Positions 7,789 to 18,701 of a stretch of 64,000 nucleotides of DNA are shown here, one piece after another; the first letter of the stretch is position 1; every line of letters starts with the position of its first letter. This DNA is from Piscinibacter sp. GTDB taxonomy: Bacteria > Pseudomonadota > Gammaproteobacteria > Burkholderiales > Burkholderiaceae_C. The notes under the pieces were generated by a model. The model saw nothing but the letters and a program-made list of their open reading frames with translations, was not told the DNA's origin and ran no database searches. Made by a program: the position numbers and the translations under genes. Location: NCBI GenBank assembly GCA_019635485.1, contig JAHBZL010000002.1, forward strand, positions 62,001 through 126,000. Direction: 5' to 3'.

Positions 7789-10152
7789 ATGAGCGAGACC
7801 GAGGGCGACAGCCCGTCGAGCCGCCAGGCTGCTGAATCGCTGCCGGGCTGGGCCGCATGGCCGTTGCGGGCGATCGCGATCCTGTTCGGGCTTGCCGCGG
7901 CGGCCGGAGTGGCCGGCCTGATGATGGTGGCGATCGCGCTGTCGGTGGCCTACCCGAACCTGCCCGAGATCAGCGGCCTGACCGACTACCGGCCCAAGTT
8001 GCCGATGCGCATCTTCTCGGCCGACGGCGTGCTGCTCGGCGAGTTCGGCGAGGAACGGCGCAACTTCACGCCGATCGCCGAGATCCCGAAGGTGATGCAG
8101 CACGCGGTGCTGGCCATCGAGGACGCGCGCTTCTACGAACACAGCGGCGTCGACTACAAGGGCGTGCTCCGCGCGGGCCTGGCGCACCTGAGCGAGTCGC
8201 GCAGCCAGGGCGCCTCGACGATCACGATGCAGGTGGCGCGCAACTTCTACCTGTCCACCGAGAAGACCTTCACCCGCAAGATCTACGAGGTGCTGCTGGC
8301 GCTGAAGATCGAGAGCATGCTGACCAAGGAGCAGATCCTCGAGGTCTACATGAACCAGATCTTCCTCGGCCAGCGGGCCTACGGGTTCGCCGCCGCCAGC
8401 GAGATCTACTTCGGCAAGCCGCTGAAGGAGCTGACGGTCGCCGAGGCAGCGATGCTGGCGGGCCTGCCGAAGGCGCCCTCGGCCTACAACCCGATCGTCA
8501 ATCCGAAGCGGGCCACCGAGCGGCAGCAGTACATCATCGACCGCATGCTGGAGAACGACTTCATCACGAAGGAGCAGCACGACGCCGCCAAGGCCCAGCA
8601 GCTGCGCTATCGAGCGCCCAGCGAAGTCGCGGTCCACGCCGAGTACGTCGCCGAGCTGGCGCGCCAGCTCATCTTCTCGCAGTACGGCGCCGAGGCCTAC
8701 ACGCGCGGCCTGAACGTCCACCTGACGCTCAATTCGGCCGAACAGATGGTCGCCTACCGCGCGCTGCGCAAGGGCATCCTGGACTACGAGAAGCGGCAGG
8801 TGTACCGCGGCCCGGAGGCCTACATCGATCTTCCGGCCAACCCCAAGGACGTCGACGCACGCATTGCCGAGGCGCTGCAGGACCACCCCGACAACGACGA
8901 ACTGAAGGCTGCCGTCGCGCTCGAGGCCGGCCCGAAGAAGGTGGTGGCGGTGCTGGCCAGCGGCGAAGCCATCACGGTGACGGGCGAAGGACTGCGCCCG
9001 GCCACGTCGGGCCTGGCCCTGAAGGGCAACCCGAAGACCGCGATCCGGCGCGGCGCCGTCATCCGCCTGGTGCGCGGGCCGAAGAACGACTGGAGCATCA
9101 CGCAGCAGCCCGAGGTCGAGGGCGCCTTCGTCGCGCTCGACCCGACCACCGGCGCGGTCCGCGCCCTGGTCGGCGGATTCGACTTCGCCAAGGCGCCGTT
9201 CAACCACGTCACCCAGGCCTGGCGCCAACCGGGCTCGAGCTTCAAGCCCTTCATCTACTCGGCCGCGCTCGAGAAGGGCTTCACGCCGGCGACCGTCATC
9301 AACGACGCCCCGCTGTTCTTCGACGCGGACGTGACCGGCAGCCAGCCCTGGGAGCCGAAGAACTACGACGGGCAGTTCGATGGGCCGATGTCGATGCGCC
9401 GCGGCCTGGCCAAGTCCAAGAACATGGTGTCGATCCGCATCCTGCAGGCCATCAGCCCGGCATACGCCCAGCAGTGGGCGACGCGCTTCGGTTTCGAGGC
9501 CGAGCGCCATCCGGCCTACCTGACGATGGCGCTCGGGGCGGGCTCGGCGACGCCGCTGGAGATGGCCAGCGCCTACGGCGTGTTCGCCAACGGCGGCTAC
9601 CAGGTCAATCCGTTCCTGATCGCCAAGCTGACCGACACGAAGGGCCGCGTGCTCAACGAGCCGAAGCCGGCGCCGCTGGACGAGTCGATGCGGGTCATCG
9701 ATGCACGCAATGCATTCGTGATGACCAGCCTGCTGCAGGAGGTCACGCGCTCGGGCACTGCCGCACGCGCGCAGGCCACGCTGAAGCGGCCGGACGTGTA
9801 CGGCAAGACCGGCACCACCAACGACTCCAACGACGCCTGGTTCGCCGGCTGGCAGAAGGAAGTCGTGGGGGTGGTGTGGATGGGCTACGACCAGCCGCGC
9901 AAGCTGGGCGACCGCGAAACCGGCGGCGGGCTCGCCTTGCCGGTCTGGATCGACTACATGAGCTATGCCCTGAAGGGCGTTCCGGTGGCCGAGCCGTCAC
10001 CGCCCGCGGGTGTCGTCAACATCGGCGGCGAGTGGTACTACGACGAGTACGCGCACGGTTCCGGCGTCAGCAGCCTGGGCATGGAGGAAGTGCCTGCGGT
10101 GCCGCCGAACGAGGAAGAGCGCAAGAGCATCCTCGACCTGTTCAACCGCTGA
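7789..10152 (+). CDS. mrcA: penicillin-binding protein 1A (bifunctional class A PBP)
   Basis: 787 residues. It polymerises and crosslinks peptidoglycan in the periplasm while anchored in the inner membrane. There is a short cytoplasmic tail and one transmembrane helix near residues 25-50. The glycosyltransferase domain follows, with catalytic motif EDARFYEHSGVD and QGASTITMQVARN. An inserted OB-like region comes next, then the transpeptidase domain with SSFK at 483-486 (acylated Ser), SKN at 543-545 and KTGT at 673-676. All catalytic motifs are intact. The gene is also called ponA. It is divergent from pilM, as is common in Beta- and Gammaproteobacteria. Confidence 0.96.
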   Translation: MSETEGDSPSSRQAAESLPGWAAWPLRAIAILFGLAAAAGVAGLMMVAIALSVAYPNLPEISGLTDYRPKLPMRIFSADGVLLGEFGEERRNFTPIAEIPKVMQHAVLAIEDARFYEHSGVDYKGVLRAGLAHLSESRSQGASTITMQVARNFYLSTEKTFTRKIYEVLLALKIESMLTKEQILEVYMNQIFLGQRAYGFAAASEIYFGKPLKELTVAEAAMLAGLPKAPSAYNPIVNPKRATERQQYIIDRMLENDFITKEQHDAAKAQQLRYRAPSEVAVHAEYVAELARQLIFSQYGAEAYTRGLNVHLTLNSAEQMVAYRALRKGILDYEKRQVYRGPEAYIDLPANPKDVDARIAEALQDHPDNDELKAAVALEAGPKKVVAVLASGEAITVTGEGLRPATSGLALKGNPKTAIRRGAVIRLVRGPKNDWSITQQPEVEGAFVALDPTTGAVRALVGGFDFAKAPFNHVTQAWRQPGSSFKPFIYSAALEKGFTPATVINDAPLFFDADVTGSQPWEPKNYDGQFDGPMSMRRGLAKSKNMVSIRILQAISPAYAQQWATRFGFEAERHPAYLTMALGAGSATPLEMASAYGVFANGGYQVNPFLIAKLTDTKGRVLNEPKPAPLDESMRVIDARNAFVMTSLLQEVTRSGTAARAQATLKRPDVYGKTGTTNDSNDAWFAGWQKEVVGVVWMGYDQPRKLGDRETGGGLALPVWIDYMSYALKGVPVAEPSPPAGVVNIGGEWYYDEYAHGSGVSSLGMEEVPAVPPNEEERKSILDLFNR

Positions 10153-10159
10153 GTGCGCG

Positions 10160-10525
10160 TCAGGCGGCAGGCGGCTCGAAGCGCAGCGCCTGCCCGGCCT
10201 GCTCGCTGGCGCACTCGGACAGCACCTCGAAGAAATCGCGGCCATCGCGCGTGTCGCGCCAGCGGCCCGCATGATGCTTGTAGTGGTACCCGCCGGCGCG
10301 TGCCGCCAGCCACAGTTCATGCAGCGGCGGCTGGGTGTTGATCACGATCTTGCTGCCGTTGTCGAAGGCCAGCTCGAGCAGGCCCCCGGTCCGGTGCGTG
10401 TCGATGTCGATCAGGTCGTCCTGCAGCCAGCGGTCGACGGTGGACTCGATCCGGGCCAGCACGGCGGCCGTGGCCTGGTGGTATTGCGCGTCGGTCAGCG
10501 GCGTCGGTTCGAACGGGGCAGTCAT
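10160..10525 (-). CDS. cyaY: frataxin-like iron protein CyaY
   Basis: 121 residues, slightly longer than the usual 105-110. It binds iron and modulates Fe-S cluster assembly at IscS. The core shows the acidic first helix and strand (DRWLQDDLIDIDT), then LLELAFDNGSKIVINTQPPLHELWLAA and GGYHY, the conserved frataxin beta-sheet. It is divergent from lptM-lysA across a 24-bp gap, the normal Burkholderiales arrangement. Confidence 0.93.
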   Translation of the reverse strand: MTAPFEPTPLTDAQYHQATAAVLARIESTVDRWLQDDLIDIDTHRTGGLLELAFDNGSKIVINTQPPLHELWLAARAGGYHYKHHAGRWRDTRDGRDFFEVLSECASEQAGQALRFEPPAA

Positions 10526-10549
10526 GGGAGGGGTGGCTAGAATCCGGTC

Positions 10550-10674
10550 ATGTTGCAGCGCCACATCAGTGTAGTCCTGCTGGCGGCGCTGGCGCTGTGT
10601 GCCTGCGGCCAGAAGGGTCCGCTGACGCTGCCCAAGCCCCTGCCTGCCACGCCCGCGGCTTCCGCCCCCGCCCG

Positions 10675-10678
<4 letters not shown>
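10550..10678 (+). CDS. lptM: LPS assembly lipoprotein LptM (YifL-like)
   Basis: 42 residues. It begins MLQRHISVVLLAALALCAC, a lipoprotein signal with the acylated Cys at residue 19, followed at once by GQKGPLTLP, the signature of the YifL/LptM family. LptM assists maturation of the LptD-LptE translocon in the outer membrane. Family members commonly precede lysA. Here the stop overlaps the lysA start as ATGA (start 10675, stop 10676-10678), so the two are translationally coupled. Confidence 0.88.
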
Positions 10679-11946
<1,268 letters not shown>

Positions 11947-11953
11947 CACGCGC

Positions 11954-12955
11954 TCAGAGCCGACCCTCGACGACCGCGTGGCAGGCCACCTGGCCGGCAC
12001 CGGCCGGGGCCATCACCGGCCGCTCGGCGCGGCAACGCTCGTTGGCATGCGGGCAGCGCGGGTGGAAGCTGCAGCCGCCCGGCGGCTTCAGCGGGTTGGG
12101 CACCTCGCCCTGCACTGGCGTGCGGGCGCGGCCGCTCATGTGGATGTCCGGAATCGCATCCAGCAGCATGCGCGTGTACGGATGGCGCGGCCGCTCGAAC
12201 AGCGCGGCCTTCGGCGCCGTCTCGACCAGCCGGCCCAGGTACATCACGCCGACCTCGTCGGCCACGTGTCGCACCACGGCCAGGTTGTGCGAGATGAAGA
12301 GGTAGGTCAGGCCGCGCGCGCGCTGCAGGTCCTTCATGATGTTCAGCACCTGCGCCTGGACGGACACGTCCAGCGCCGAGGTCGGCTCGTCGCAGACCAG
12401 GAACTCGGGCTCGGTGGCCAGCGCCCGGGCGATCGAGATGCGCTGGCGCTGCCCCCCGGAGAACTGGTGCGGGTACTTCGTCGCATCGGCCGACGCCAGC
12501 CCCACCGAGGCCAGCAGTTCGGCCACGCGCTGCCGCAGGGGCGCCGCCCCGCTGACCAGGCCGTGTTCGTGCAGCGGCTCGGCCACGATGTCCAGCACCG
12601 TCCAGCGCGGGTTCAGGCTGGCGAACGGGTCCTGGAAGATCATCTGCATGCGCCGGCGCAGCGTGCGGGCCTGCGGAGATGCCAGCACCTCGGCGGTGTC
12701 CCGGCCGTCGAAGCGCACCTGGCCGCGGGTCGGCCGGTAGAGCCCGACCAGCAGCCGCGCGACCGTGCTCTTGCCGCACCCGGATTCGCCGACCAGCGCG
12801 AGCGTGCGGCCGCGCGAGATCGAGAAGCTGACGCCATCGACCGCGTGCACGAACTGGCGCGGCTGGCGCTCGATGACCCGGTTCAGCCAGGGCGGCGAGA
12901 CGTCGAACACCTTGGCGAGGTCGTCGACCTCGACCAGCGCCGCCGGCCCGCTCAC
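11954..12955 (-). CDS. dppF: peptide ABC transporter ATP-binding protein (DppF/OppF type)
   Basis: 333 residues from a GTG at 12955 that overlaps the dppD stop as GTGA, with AAGGAG 7 bases upstream. It has Walker [10 protein letters not shown] (56-64), signature FSGGQRQR, Walker [14 protein letters not shown] and the C-terminal oligopeptide-transporter domain with the Cys-rich [14 protein letters not shown]. It energises peptide uptake together with DppD. It is the last gene of the operon. The frame extends upstream, but the overlapping GTG start fits the family N-terminus. Confidence 0.92.
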   Translation of the reverse strand: MSGPAALVEVDDLAKVFDVSPPWLNRVIERQPRQFVHAVDGVSFSISRGRTLALVGESGCGKSTVARLLVGLYRPTRGQVRFDGRDTAEVLASPQARTLRRRMQMIFQDPFASLNPRWTVLDIVAEPLHEHGLVSGAAPLRQRVAELLASVGLASADATKYPHQFSGGQRQRISIARALATEPEFLVCDEPTSALDVSVQAQVLNIMKDLQRARGLTYLFISHNLAVVRHVADEVGVMYLGRLVETAPKAALFERPRHPYTRMLLDAIPDIHMSGRARTPVQGEVPNPLKPPGGCSFHPRCPHANERCRAERPVMAPAGAGQVACHAVVEGRL

Positions 12956-13929
12956 GCGTCGGCTCCTTCGGACAGCGGCCGCCAGCAGGCCGCATCGGTG
13001 GCGGCGGCCGGGCGGAGTTCCGGGCGGTCGCGCCGGCACTCGTCGACCGCGCGCGGACAGCGCGGATGGAACGCGCAGCCGCCCGGGATGGCGTCCAGCC
13101 GCGGCATCGCGCCGTCGATCTGCAGCAGGCGGTCGCGGTCCTCGTCCATGGCGGGTATCGACCCCATCAGACCGCGCGTGTACGGATGGGCACAGCGGTG
13201 GATCACCTCGCGCACCGGCCCGACCTCGACCATGCGACCGGCGTACATCACGGCGACGCGGTCGCAGGTCTCGGCGATCACGCCCATGTCATGGGTCACC
13301 AGCATCACGGCCGCGCCGTGCTCGCGGCAGACCCGCTTCAGCAGCGTGATGATCTGGGCCTGGACCGAGACGTCCAGTGCCGTGGTCGGTTCGTCCGCGA
13401 CCACCAGGCGCGGCTCGGCCGCGAGCGCCAGCGCGATCACGACCCGCTGCCGCATGCCGCCGGAAAACTGGTGCGGGTATTGGTCGATGCGCGCCTCGGG
13501 CGCCGGGATGCCGGTGTCGCGCAGCAGGCCGATGGCCCGCTCGCGCGCCTGCCGCTCTGTCAGCGGCAGGTGGGCACGGATCGTCTCGACCAGTTGGCGG
13601 CCGACCGTGTAGAGCGGGTTCAGCGAGGTCAGCGGATCCTGGAACACCGCCCCGATGCGGCGCCCGCGCACGCGGCGCAGCGCCTCCGGCGGCAGCCGGT
13701 CGATGCGTTGGCCCTCCAGCAGGATCTCGCCGGAGGCGATGCGGCCCGGCGGCGGCAGCAGGCCGATGATGGCCGAGCCGGTGAGCGACTTGCCGGCGCC
13801 GGACTCGCCGACCACGCCCAGCACCTCGCCCGGTGCGATCTCGAAGGACACGTCGTCCAGTGCGACGAGCGTGCCGCGCCGCGTCGGGAACTCGACGCGC
13901 AGGTGGCGGACCTCCAGCAGCGCCGGCAC
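12952..13929 (-). CDS. dppD: peptide ABC transporter ATP-binding protein (DppD type)
   Basis: 325 residues. Walker A is [10 protein letters not shown] (from residue 41), the signature FSGGMRQRV and Walker [14 protein letters not shown]. The C-terminal oligopeptide-transporter extension includes [14 protein letters not shown]. It pairs with DppF as the second ATPase. It begins directly at the end of dppC and overlaps dppF by 4 bp. Confidence 0.93.
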   Translation of the reverse strand: MPALLEVRHLRVEFPTRRGTLVALDDVSFEIAPGEVLGVVGESGAGKSLTGSAIIGLLPPPGRIASGEILLEGQRIDRLPPEALRRVRGRRIGAVFQDPLTSLNPLYTVGRQLVETIRAHLPLTERQARERAIGLLRDTGIPAPEARIDQYPHQFSGGMRQRVVIALALAAEPRLVVADEPTTALDVSVQAQIITLLKRVCREHGAAVMLVTHDMGVIAETCDRVAVMYAGRMVEVGPVREVIHRCAHPYTRGLMGSIPAMDEDRDRLLQIDGAMPRLDAIPGGCAFHPRCPRAVDECRRDRPELRPAAATDAACWRPLSEGADA

Positions 13930-14841
13930 CTAGCGCAGCCTCGGGTTCAGCGCGTCGCGCAGCCAGTCGCCCAGCAGGTTGACCGACAGTGCGATCAGCA
14001 CGAGCACGGCACCGGGGAAGATCGTGATCCACCACTCGCCGGAGAACAGGAAGTCGTTGCCGGTGCGGATCAGCGTGCCGAGCGACGGCTGCGTCGGCGG
14101 GACACCGACCCCGAGGAAGGACAGCGTGGCCTCGATCAGGATGGCCGTCGCGACCTGGATCGTTGCCAGCACGAGCACCGGGCCCAGCACGTTGGGCAGC
14201 ACGTGCCGGCCCATGATGCGCAGCGGCGAGACGCCGATCAGGCGCGCGGCCTGCACGTACTCCTTCTGCCGCTCGACCAGGGTGCTGCCGCGCACGGTGC
14301 GCGCGTACTGCACCCAGCCGGGCAGCGCGATCGCCAAGATCAGCACGGCGAAGGCCAGCGTGTCGTGCGCGTTCGGGAACAGCGCCCGCCCGACACCGTC
14401 GATCAGCAGCGCCACCAGGATGGACGGGAACGACAGCATCACGTCGCAGACACGCATGATGAAGGCGTCCAGCCGGCCACCGGCAAAACCCGACAGCAAC
14501 CCGAGCGCCACCCCGACGACCATCGACAGCAGCACCGACGCGAGGCCGACCAGCAGCGAGATGCGTGCGCCGTACATCAGCGCGGACAGCACGTCGCGCC
14601 CCTGGTCGTCGGTCCCGAGCAGGTACTTCGCCTGGCCCTCCGCCTCCCACGCCGGGGGCAGCCGGGCGTCGGCGAGCTCCAGCGTCGCCAGGTCGAACGG
14701 GTTGTGCGGCGCGAGCCAGGGCGCGAACAGTGCGGCCAGGCCGCAGACGGCGGCGATCGCCGCCGCCACCATCGCCACCGGCGAGGAGCGGAAGCTGTGC
14801 CAGACGTCGCCGTCGAAGAAACGCTGCAGTGCGGCCTGCAT
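13930..14841 (-). CDS. dppC: peptide ABC transporter permease (DppC type)
   Basis: 303 residues. It has an N-terminal cytoplasmic piece and first helix (AIAAVCGLAALFAPWLA), the OppC N-terminal domain with LLGTDDQGRDVLSALMYGARISL, then five further hydrophobic segments. The EAA loop reads EYVQAARLIGVSPLRIMGRHVLPN. The ATG at 14841 lies 11 bp after the dppA stop. It forms the inner-membrane channel with DppB. Confidence 0.92.
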   Translation of the reverse strand: MQAALQRFFDGDVWHSFRSSPVAMVAAAIAAVCGLAALFAPWLAPHNPFDLATLELADARLPPAWEAEGQAKYLLGTDDQGRDVLSALMYGARISLLVGLASVLLSMVVGVALGLLSGFAGGRLDAFIMRVCDVMLSFPSILVALLIDGVGRALFPNAHDTLAFAVLILAIALPGWVQYARTVRGSTLVERQKEYVQAARLIGVSPLRIMGRHVLPNVLGPVLVLATIQVATAILIEATLSFLGVGVPPTQPSLGTLIRTGNDFLFSGEWWITIFPGAVLVLIALSVNLLGDWLRDALNPRLR

Positions 14842-14852
14842 CGGCGCCGCGG

Positions 14853-16427
14853 CTACTTCAGCACGATCCACTTGTAGGGCATGAAGTTGTCGGCCAGCTG
14901 CACGAGCTGGACCTTCCGGTTCATCGCCCAGGCCAGCGCCTGCTGGTGCAGCGGAATATGGCCGATGTCGTCGGCGTGCAGCTTGAAGGCTTCGGCGATC
15001 ATCGCGTTGCGGCGCCCCGGGTCCGTCTCGCTCTGCACCTTCAGCGTCAGCTCGTCCAGCTTGGGATTGCTGTAGGACCCGAGGTTGAAGGTCCCCTGCC
15101 CCTTCTCGGTGGGCGTGGCCATCAGGTTCGACAGGGCGTTGTGCGCGTCGTAGGTGCCGGGGGTCCAGCCGAGCAGGTAGAAGCTGGTGTTGCGGCTCAG
15201 GATCTTCGGGAAGTAGGTCGCCTTCGACTCGGCCTGCAGGTTGATCTTCACGCCGATCCGCGCGAGGTTCGCGGCCACCGCCTGGCAGATCTCGCTGTCG
15301 TTGACGTAGCGGTCGTTCGGGCAGTTCATCGAGACCTCGAACCCGTTCGGGTAACCGGCCTCGGCCAGCAGCTTCCGGGCGGCATCTGCGTCGTGCGGCA
15401 GGCGCTTGTTCATCTCGGGCACGAAGCCCTTGATGCCCGGCGCGACCATCAGCGCCGACGGGGTCGCCGCCCCGCGCATCACCCGGGTGCGGATCGTCTC
15501 GATGTCGATCGCCTGGTAGAAGGCCTGGCGGACGCGCTTGTCCTTGAACGGGTTCTTGCCCTTCACGCTCGAGAACAGCAGTTCGTCGCGCTTCTGGTCC
15601 ATGCCGAGGAAGATCGTGCGCAGCTCCGGCCCCTGCATCACCTTCACCGCCGCGCTGGCCTTCAGCCGTTCGACGTCCTGCAGCGGCACCGGCTCCATCA
15701 CGTCGATCTCGCCGGACAGCAGCGCGGCCACGCGGGTCGCGTCGTTGCCGATCGGCGTGAACACGATCTCGTCGACGTTGCTCTCGACCTTGTCCCAGTA
15801 GTTGAAATTGCGCACCAGCACGGTCCGCGTGGTCGGCTGGCGCTCCTTCAGGCGGAACGGTCCGGTGCCGTTGGCGCGGAACGAGGCCGCGTTCTCGATG
15901 CCCTTGCGCCGGTCGACCGGCTTCTCGGCCTTGTTCGTCTCGCACCACTGCTTGTTGAGGATGTAGACCAGCGAGATCACGTCCGGCAGGATCGGGAACG
16001 GCGCCGTGGTCTCGATCTCGACCGTGTGCGAGTCGACCTTGCGCACCTCCTTGATCGCCGAGGTGTAGCCCTTCATGTCCGAGCCGTCGCCGGCGGCGCG
16101 CCGGAAGCTGAACACGACGTCGTCCGCCGTGAACGGCTGGCCCTCGTGGAAGGTCACGCCGCGCCGCAGCTCGAAGCGCCAGACGGTCGGCGAGGTCGCG
16201 TTCCACCGCGTCGCCAGCGCCGGCGCGAGGCCGAGCTGCTTGTCGCGCCCGACCAGCGGCTCGTAGACATTGCCCGTGAACGAGAGCTGCAGCGACTCGT
16301 TCAGCGAGTGCGGGTCCATCGAATTGGCGTCGCCCTGGTTCGCGACCCGCAAGGTGACGGCGGACGCCGCGCCGGCGGCGAGACAGAGCATCAGCAGAGC
16401 GGCGAAGGCGGAACGGCGCAGTCTCAT
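14853..16427 (-). CDS. dppA: peptide-binding periplasmic protein (SBP family 5)
   Basis: 524 residues. The Sec signal peptide ends in AAGAASA. The mature protein starts TLRVANQGDANSMDPHSLNE, typical of extracellular solute-binding protein family 5. It also shows YEPLVGRDKQLGLAPALATRW and WRFELRRGVTFHEGQPFTADDV. It delivers peptides to DppBC. Its start overlaps the stop of the upstream M20 amidohydrolase gene by 4 bp. True substrate specificity (dipeptide, oligopeptide, acylated amino acid) cannot be read from sequence. Confidence 0.92.
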   Translation of the reverse strand: MRLRRSAFAALLMLCLAAGAASAVTLRVANQGDANSMDPHSLNESLQLSFTGNVYEPLVGRDKQLGLAPALATRWNATSPTVWRFELRRGVTFHEGQPFTADDVVFSFRRAAGDGSDMKGYTSAIKEVRKVDSHTVEIETTAPFPILPDVISLVYILNKQWCETNKAEKPVDRRKGIENAASFRANGTGPFRLKERQPTTRTVLVRNFNYWDKVESNVDEIVFTPIGNDATRVAALLSGEIDVMEPVPLQDVERLKASAAVKVMQGPELRTIFLGMDQKRDELLFSSVKGKNPFKDKRVRQAFYQAIDIETIRTRVMRGAATPSALMVAPGIKGFVPEMNKRLPHDADAARKLLAEAGYPNGFEVSMNCPNDRYVNDSEICQAVAANLARIGVKINLQAESKATYFPKILSRNTSFYLLGWTPGTYDAHNALSNLMATPTEKGQGTFNLGSYSNPKLDELTLKVQSETDPGRRNAMIAEAFKLHADDIGHIPLHQQALAWAMNRKVQLVQLADNFMPYKWIVLK

Positions 16428-17653
16428 CGAGGGTTCTCCGAAGGGGGCGCGACGGTCAGCGACTGCTCGACCAGCGACGCGAACAGTGCCGCCCCCAGGG
16501 GCAGCACCTCGTCGTTGAAGTCGTAGCGCGCGTTGTGCAGGAAGCAGCTGCCCTCGCCGCCCTGGCCCAGGCGCAGGTAGGCACCGGGCTTGACCTGCAG
16601 CATGAACGAGAAGTCCTCGGCGCCCATGCTCGGCGGCAGCTGCCGCACCACGTGCGCTTCGCCGACCAGGCTCGCCGCCACGTCGGCCGCGAAGTGCGCC
16701 TCGCGCTCGCTGTTGATCGTGGCGGGGTAGCTGCGCTGGTACTTCAGCCGCGCGGTCGCCCCGAAGCCGAGCGCCACCGACTCGACCAGCCGTCCGAGGC
16801 GCTCCTCGATCATGTCCTGCACTTCGCGTCGGAAGGTGCGCACCGTGCCGACGAGGCGCGCCTCGCGCGGGATCACGCTGTAGGCGGTCGGCTCGCCGGC
16901 GTGCATCGAGCACAGGCTCACGACCGCGTTGTCGTTCGGATTCACGTTGCGCGACACCAGGCTCTGCGCGGCCGTGATGATGTGCGCCGCGACCAGCACC
17001 GGATCGGTCGCCAGGTACGGGTGCGCACCGTGCCCGCCGCGTCCCTGGACGACGATCTCGATCCGGTCGGCCGCGGCCATCATCGGCCCCGGATTGACGC
17101 CGATCGTCCCGGCCGGCAGGGCCGGCCAGTTGTGCATCGCGTAGACCGCATCGACCGGGAAGCGGTCGAACAGGCCCTCGTCGATCATGGCCTTCGCGCC
17201 GCCCAGACCTTCCTCGCCGGGCTGGAAGATCAGCACGGCGTCGCCGTCGAAGGCCCGCGTGTCCGCGAGGTAGCGCGCGGCGCCGACCAGCATGGTCGTG
17301 TGGCCGTCGTGGCCGCAGCCGTGCATCATCCCGCGGGTGGTCGAGCGCCAAGCGAAGTCGTTCTCCTCGGCGATCGGCAGCGCGTCCATGTCGGCACGCA
17401 GGCCGATCGCGCGCCGCGACCGCCCGGCGCGACCGCGGATCACGCCCACCACGCCGGTCTTGGCGATGCCCTCGTGCACCTCGTCGACGCCGGCCACGCG
17501 CAGCGCCTCGGCCACACGCGACGCGGTGCGGCGCTCCTCGAAGCCGATCTCCGGGTGGGCATGCAGGTCGCGGCGGAACGCCGTCAGCTCACCGTGCCAT
17601 TGGCTGAGCCGGCGGTAGGCTCCGGCGGCAGGGTCCTCGAGCGGCGCGAGCAT
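16424..17653 (-). CDS. M20D family amidohydrolase (hippurate hydrolase/aminoacylase-like)
   Basis: 409 residues. It is a dinuclear metallo-amidohydrolase of the M20D group that splits N-acyl amino acids or related amides. Metal-site motifs are intact: LHAHPEIGFEE, MHGCGHDGHTTML (ligands Cys/His), FQPGEEGLGGA (catalytic and bridging Glu) and AMHNWP. A dimerisation lid domain sits between about residues 190 and 300. There is no signal peptide, so it acts in the cytoplasm. It lies inside the importer operon, between dppB (TGATG overlap) and dppA (4-bp overlap), which suggests it hydrolyses the imported substrate. Confidence 0.92.
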   Translation of the reverse strand: MLAPLEDPAAGAYRRLSQWHGELTAFRRDLHAHPEIGFEERRTASRVAEALRVAGVDEVHEGIAKTGVVGVIRGRAGRSRRAIGLRADMDALPIAEENDFAWRSTTRGMMHGCGHDGHTTMLVGAARYLADTRAFDGDAVLIFQPGEEGLGGAKAMIDEGLFDRFPVDAVYAMHNWPALPAGTIGVNPGPMMAAADRIEIVVQGRGGHGAHPYLATDPVLVAAHIITAAQSLVSRNVNPNDNAVVSLCSMHAGEPTAYSVIPREARLVGTVRTFRREVQDMIEERLGRLVESVALGFGATARLKYQRSYPATINSEREAHFAADVAASLVGEAHVVRQLPPSMGAEDFSFMLQVKPGAYLRLGQGGEGSCFLHNARYDFNDEVLPLGAALFASLVEQSLTVAPPSENPR

Positions 17654-18636
17654 CAGAAACCTCCGGTGCCACCGTCGACGCGCAGGCGCGGATCGACGGC
17701 GAAGTAGAGCAGGTCGACGACCAGGTTGATCAGCACGAACACCAGCGCGATCAGGCAGAGGTAGGCCGCCATCACCGGGATGTCCGCGAACTGCACCGCC
17801 TGCACGAACAGCAGTCCCATGCCCGGCCACTGGAACACCGTCTCGGTGATGATCGAGAACGCGATCAGCGAACCCAGTTGCAGGCCGACGACGGTGATCA
17901 CGGGAACGAGCGTGTTGCGCAGGGCATGGCCGAAGTAGACCACGCGGTCGGGCAGACCGCGGGCCAGCGCGAAGCGGATGTAGTCGGTGCGCAGCACCTC
18001 GAGCATCTCGGCGCGCACCAACCGCATGATCAGCGTCAGCTGGAAGATGCACAGGGTCAGCGAGGGCAGCACGAGGTGCTTCCAGCCGTCCACCGTGAGC
18101 AGCCCGGTGGTCCAGAACCCGAGGTCGACGACCTCGCCCCGGCCGAAGCTTGGCAGCACGTTCAGGATCACCGCGAACACCAGGATCAGCAGGATGCCGA
18201 TCAGGAACGTCGGCAGCGAGACGCCGAGCAGAGACACCGTCATCAGCACCTGCGACACGAAGCTGCCACGCCGAAGCGCCGCGACCACGCCCATCGGGAT
18301 GCCGATCAGCAACGCCAGCGCTGCCGCCATGCAGGCGAGCTCCAGCGTGGCCGGGAAGCGCTCCGCGATCAGCGACGAGACCTTGCGCCCCTGCCGCAGG
18401 CTGAGCCCGAATTCGCCGCGCACGGCGTTGCCCACGAAGGCCGCGAACTGCACCGGAAAGGGCTGGTCCAGGCCAAGGTCGGCGCGCAGCTGGCGGCGTT
18501 GCTCGGGCGTGGCGTCCTGGCCGAGCAGGTTGGTGACCGGGTCCCCCACGTACTGGAACAGCATGAAGGCGATGAATGCCACCGTCAGCATGACGATCAC
18601 GGCCTGCACCAGGCGTCGGAGGACGAAGGCCAGCAT
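17653..18636 (-). CDS. dppB: peptide ABC transporter permease (DppB type)
   Basis: 327 residues and six predicted transmembrane segments. It starts MLAFVLRRLVQAVIVMLTVAF and contains FGLSLRQGRKV, the EAA-type loop DYIRFALARGLPDRVVYFGHALRN, and a C-terminal LINLVVDLLYFAVDPRLR, the conserved DppB ending. It is the first gene of the operon. No clear promoter is visible in the 65 bp before it, so transcription may enter from the porin/DUF3047 genes upstream. Confidence 0.93.
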   Translation of the reverse strand: MLAFVLRRLVQAVIVMLTVAFIAFMLFQYVGDPVTNLLGQDATPEQRRQLRADLGLDQPFPVQFAAFVGNAVRGEFGLSLRQGRKVSSLIAERFPATLELACMAAALALLIGIPMGVVAALRRGSFVSQVLMTVSLLGVSLPTFLIGILLILVFAVILNVLPSFGRGEVVDLGFWTTGLLTVDGWKHLVLPSLTLCIFQLTLIMRLVRAEMLEVLRTDYIRFALARGLPDRVVYFGHALRNTLVPVITVVGLQLGSLIAFSIITETVFQWPGMGLLFVQAVQFADIPVMAAYLCLIALVFVLINLVVDLLYFAVDPRLRVDGGTGGF

Positions 18637-18701
18637 CCGTTCAGTTCAGCAAATCGCGTGCCCCGCGCCAAGCGGAGTTGCCCGCACTGCAGCCCGGGCG
18701 C

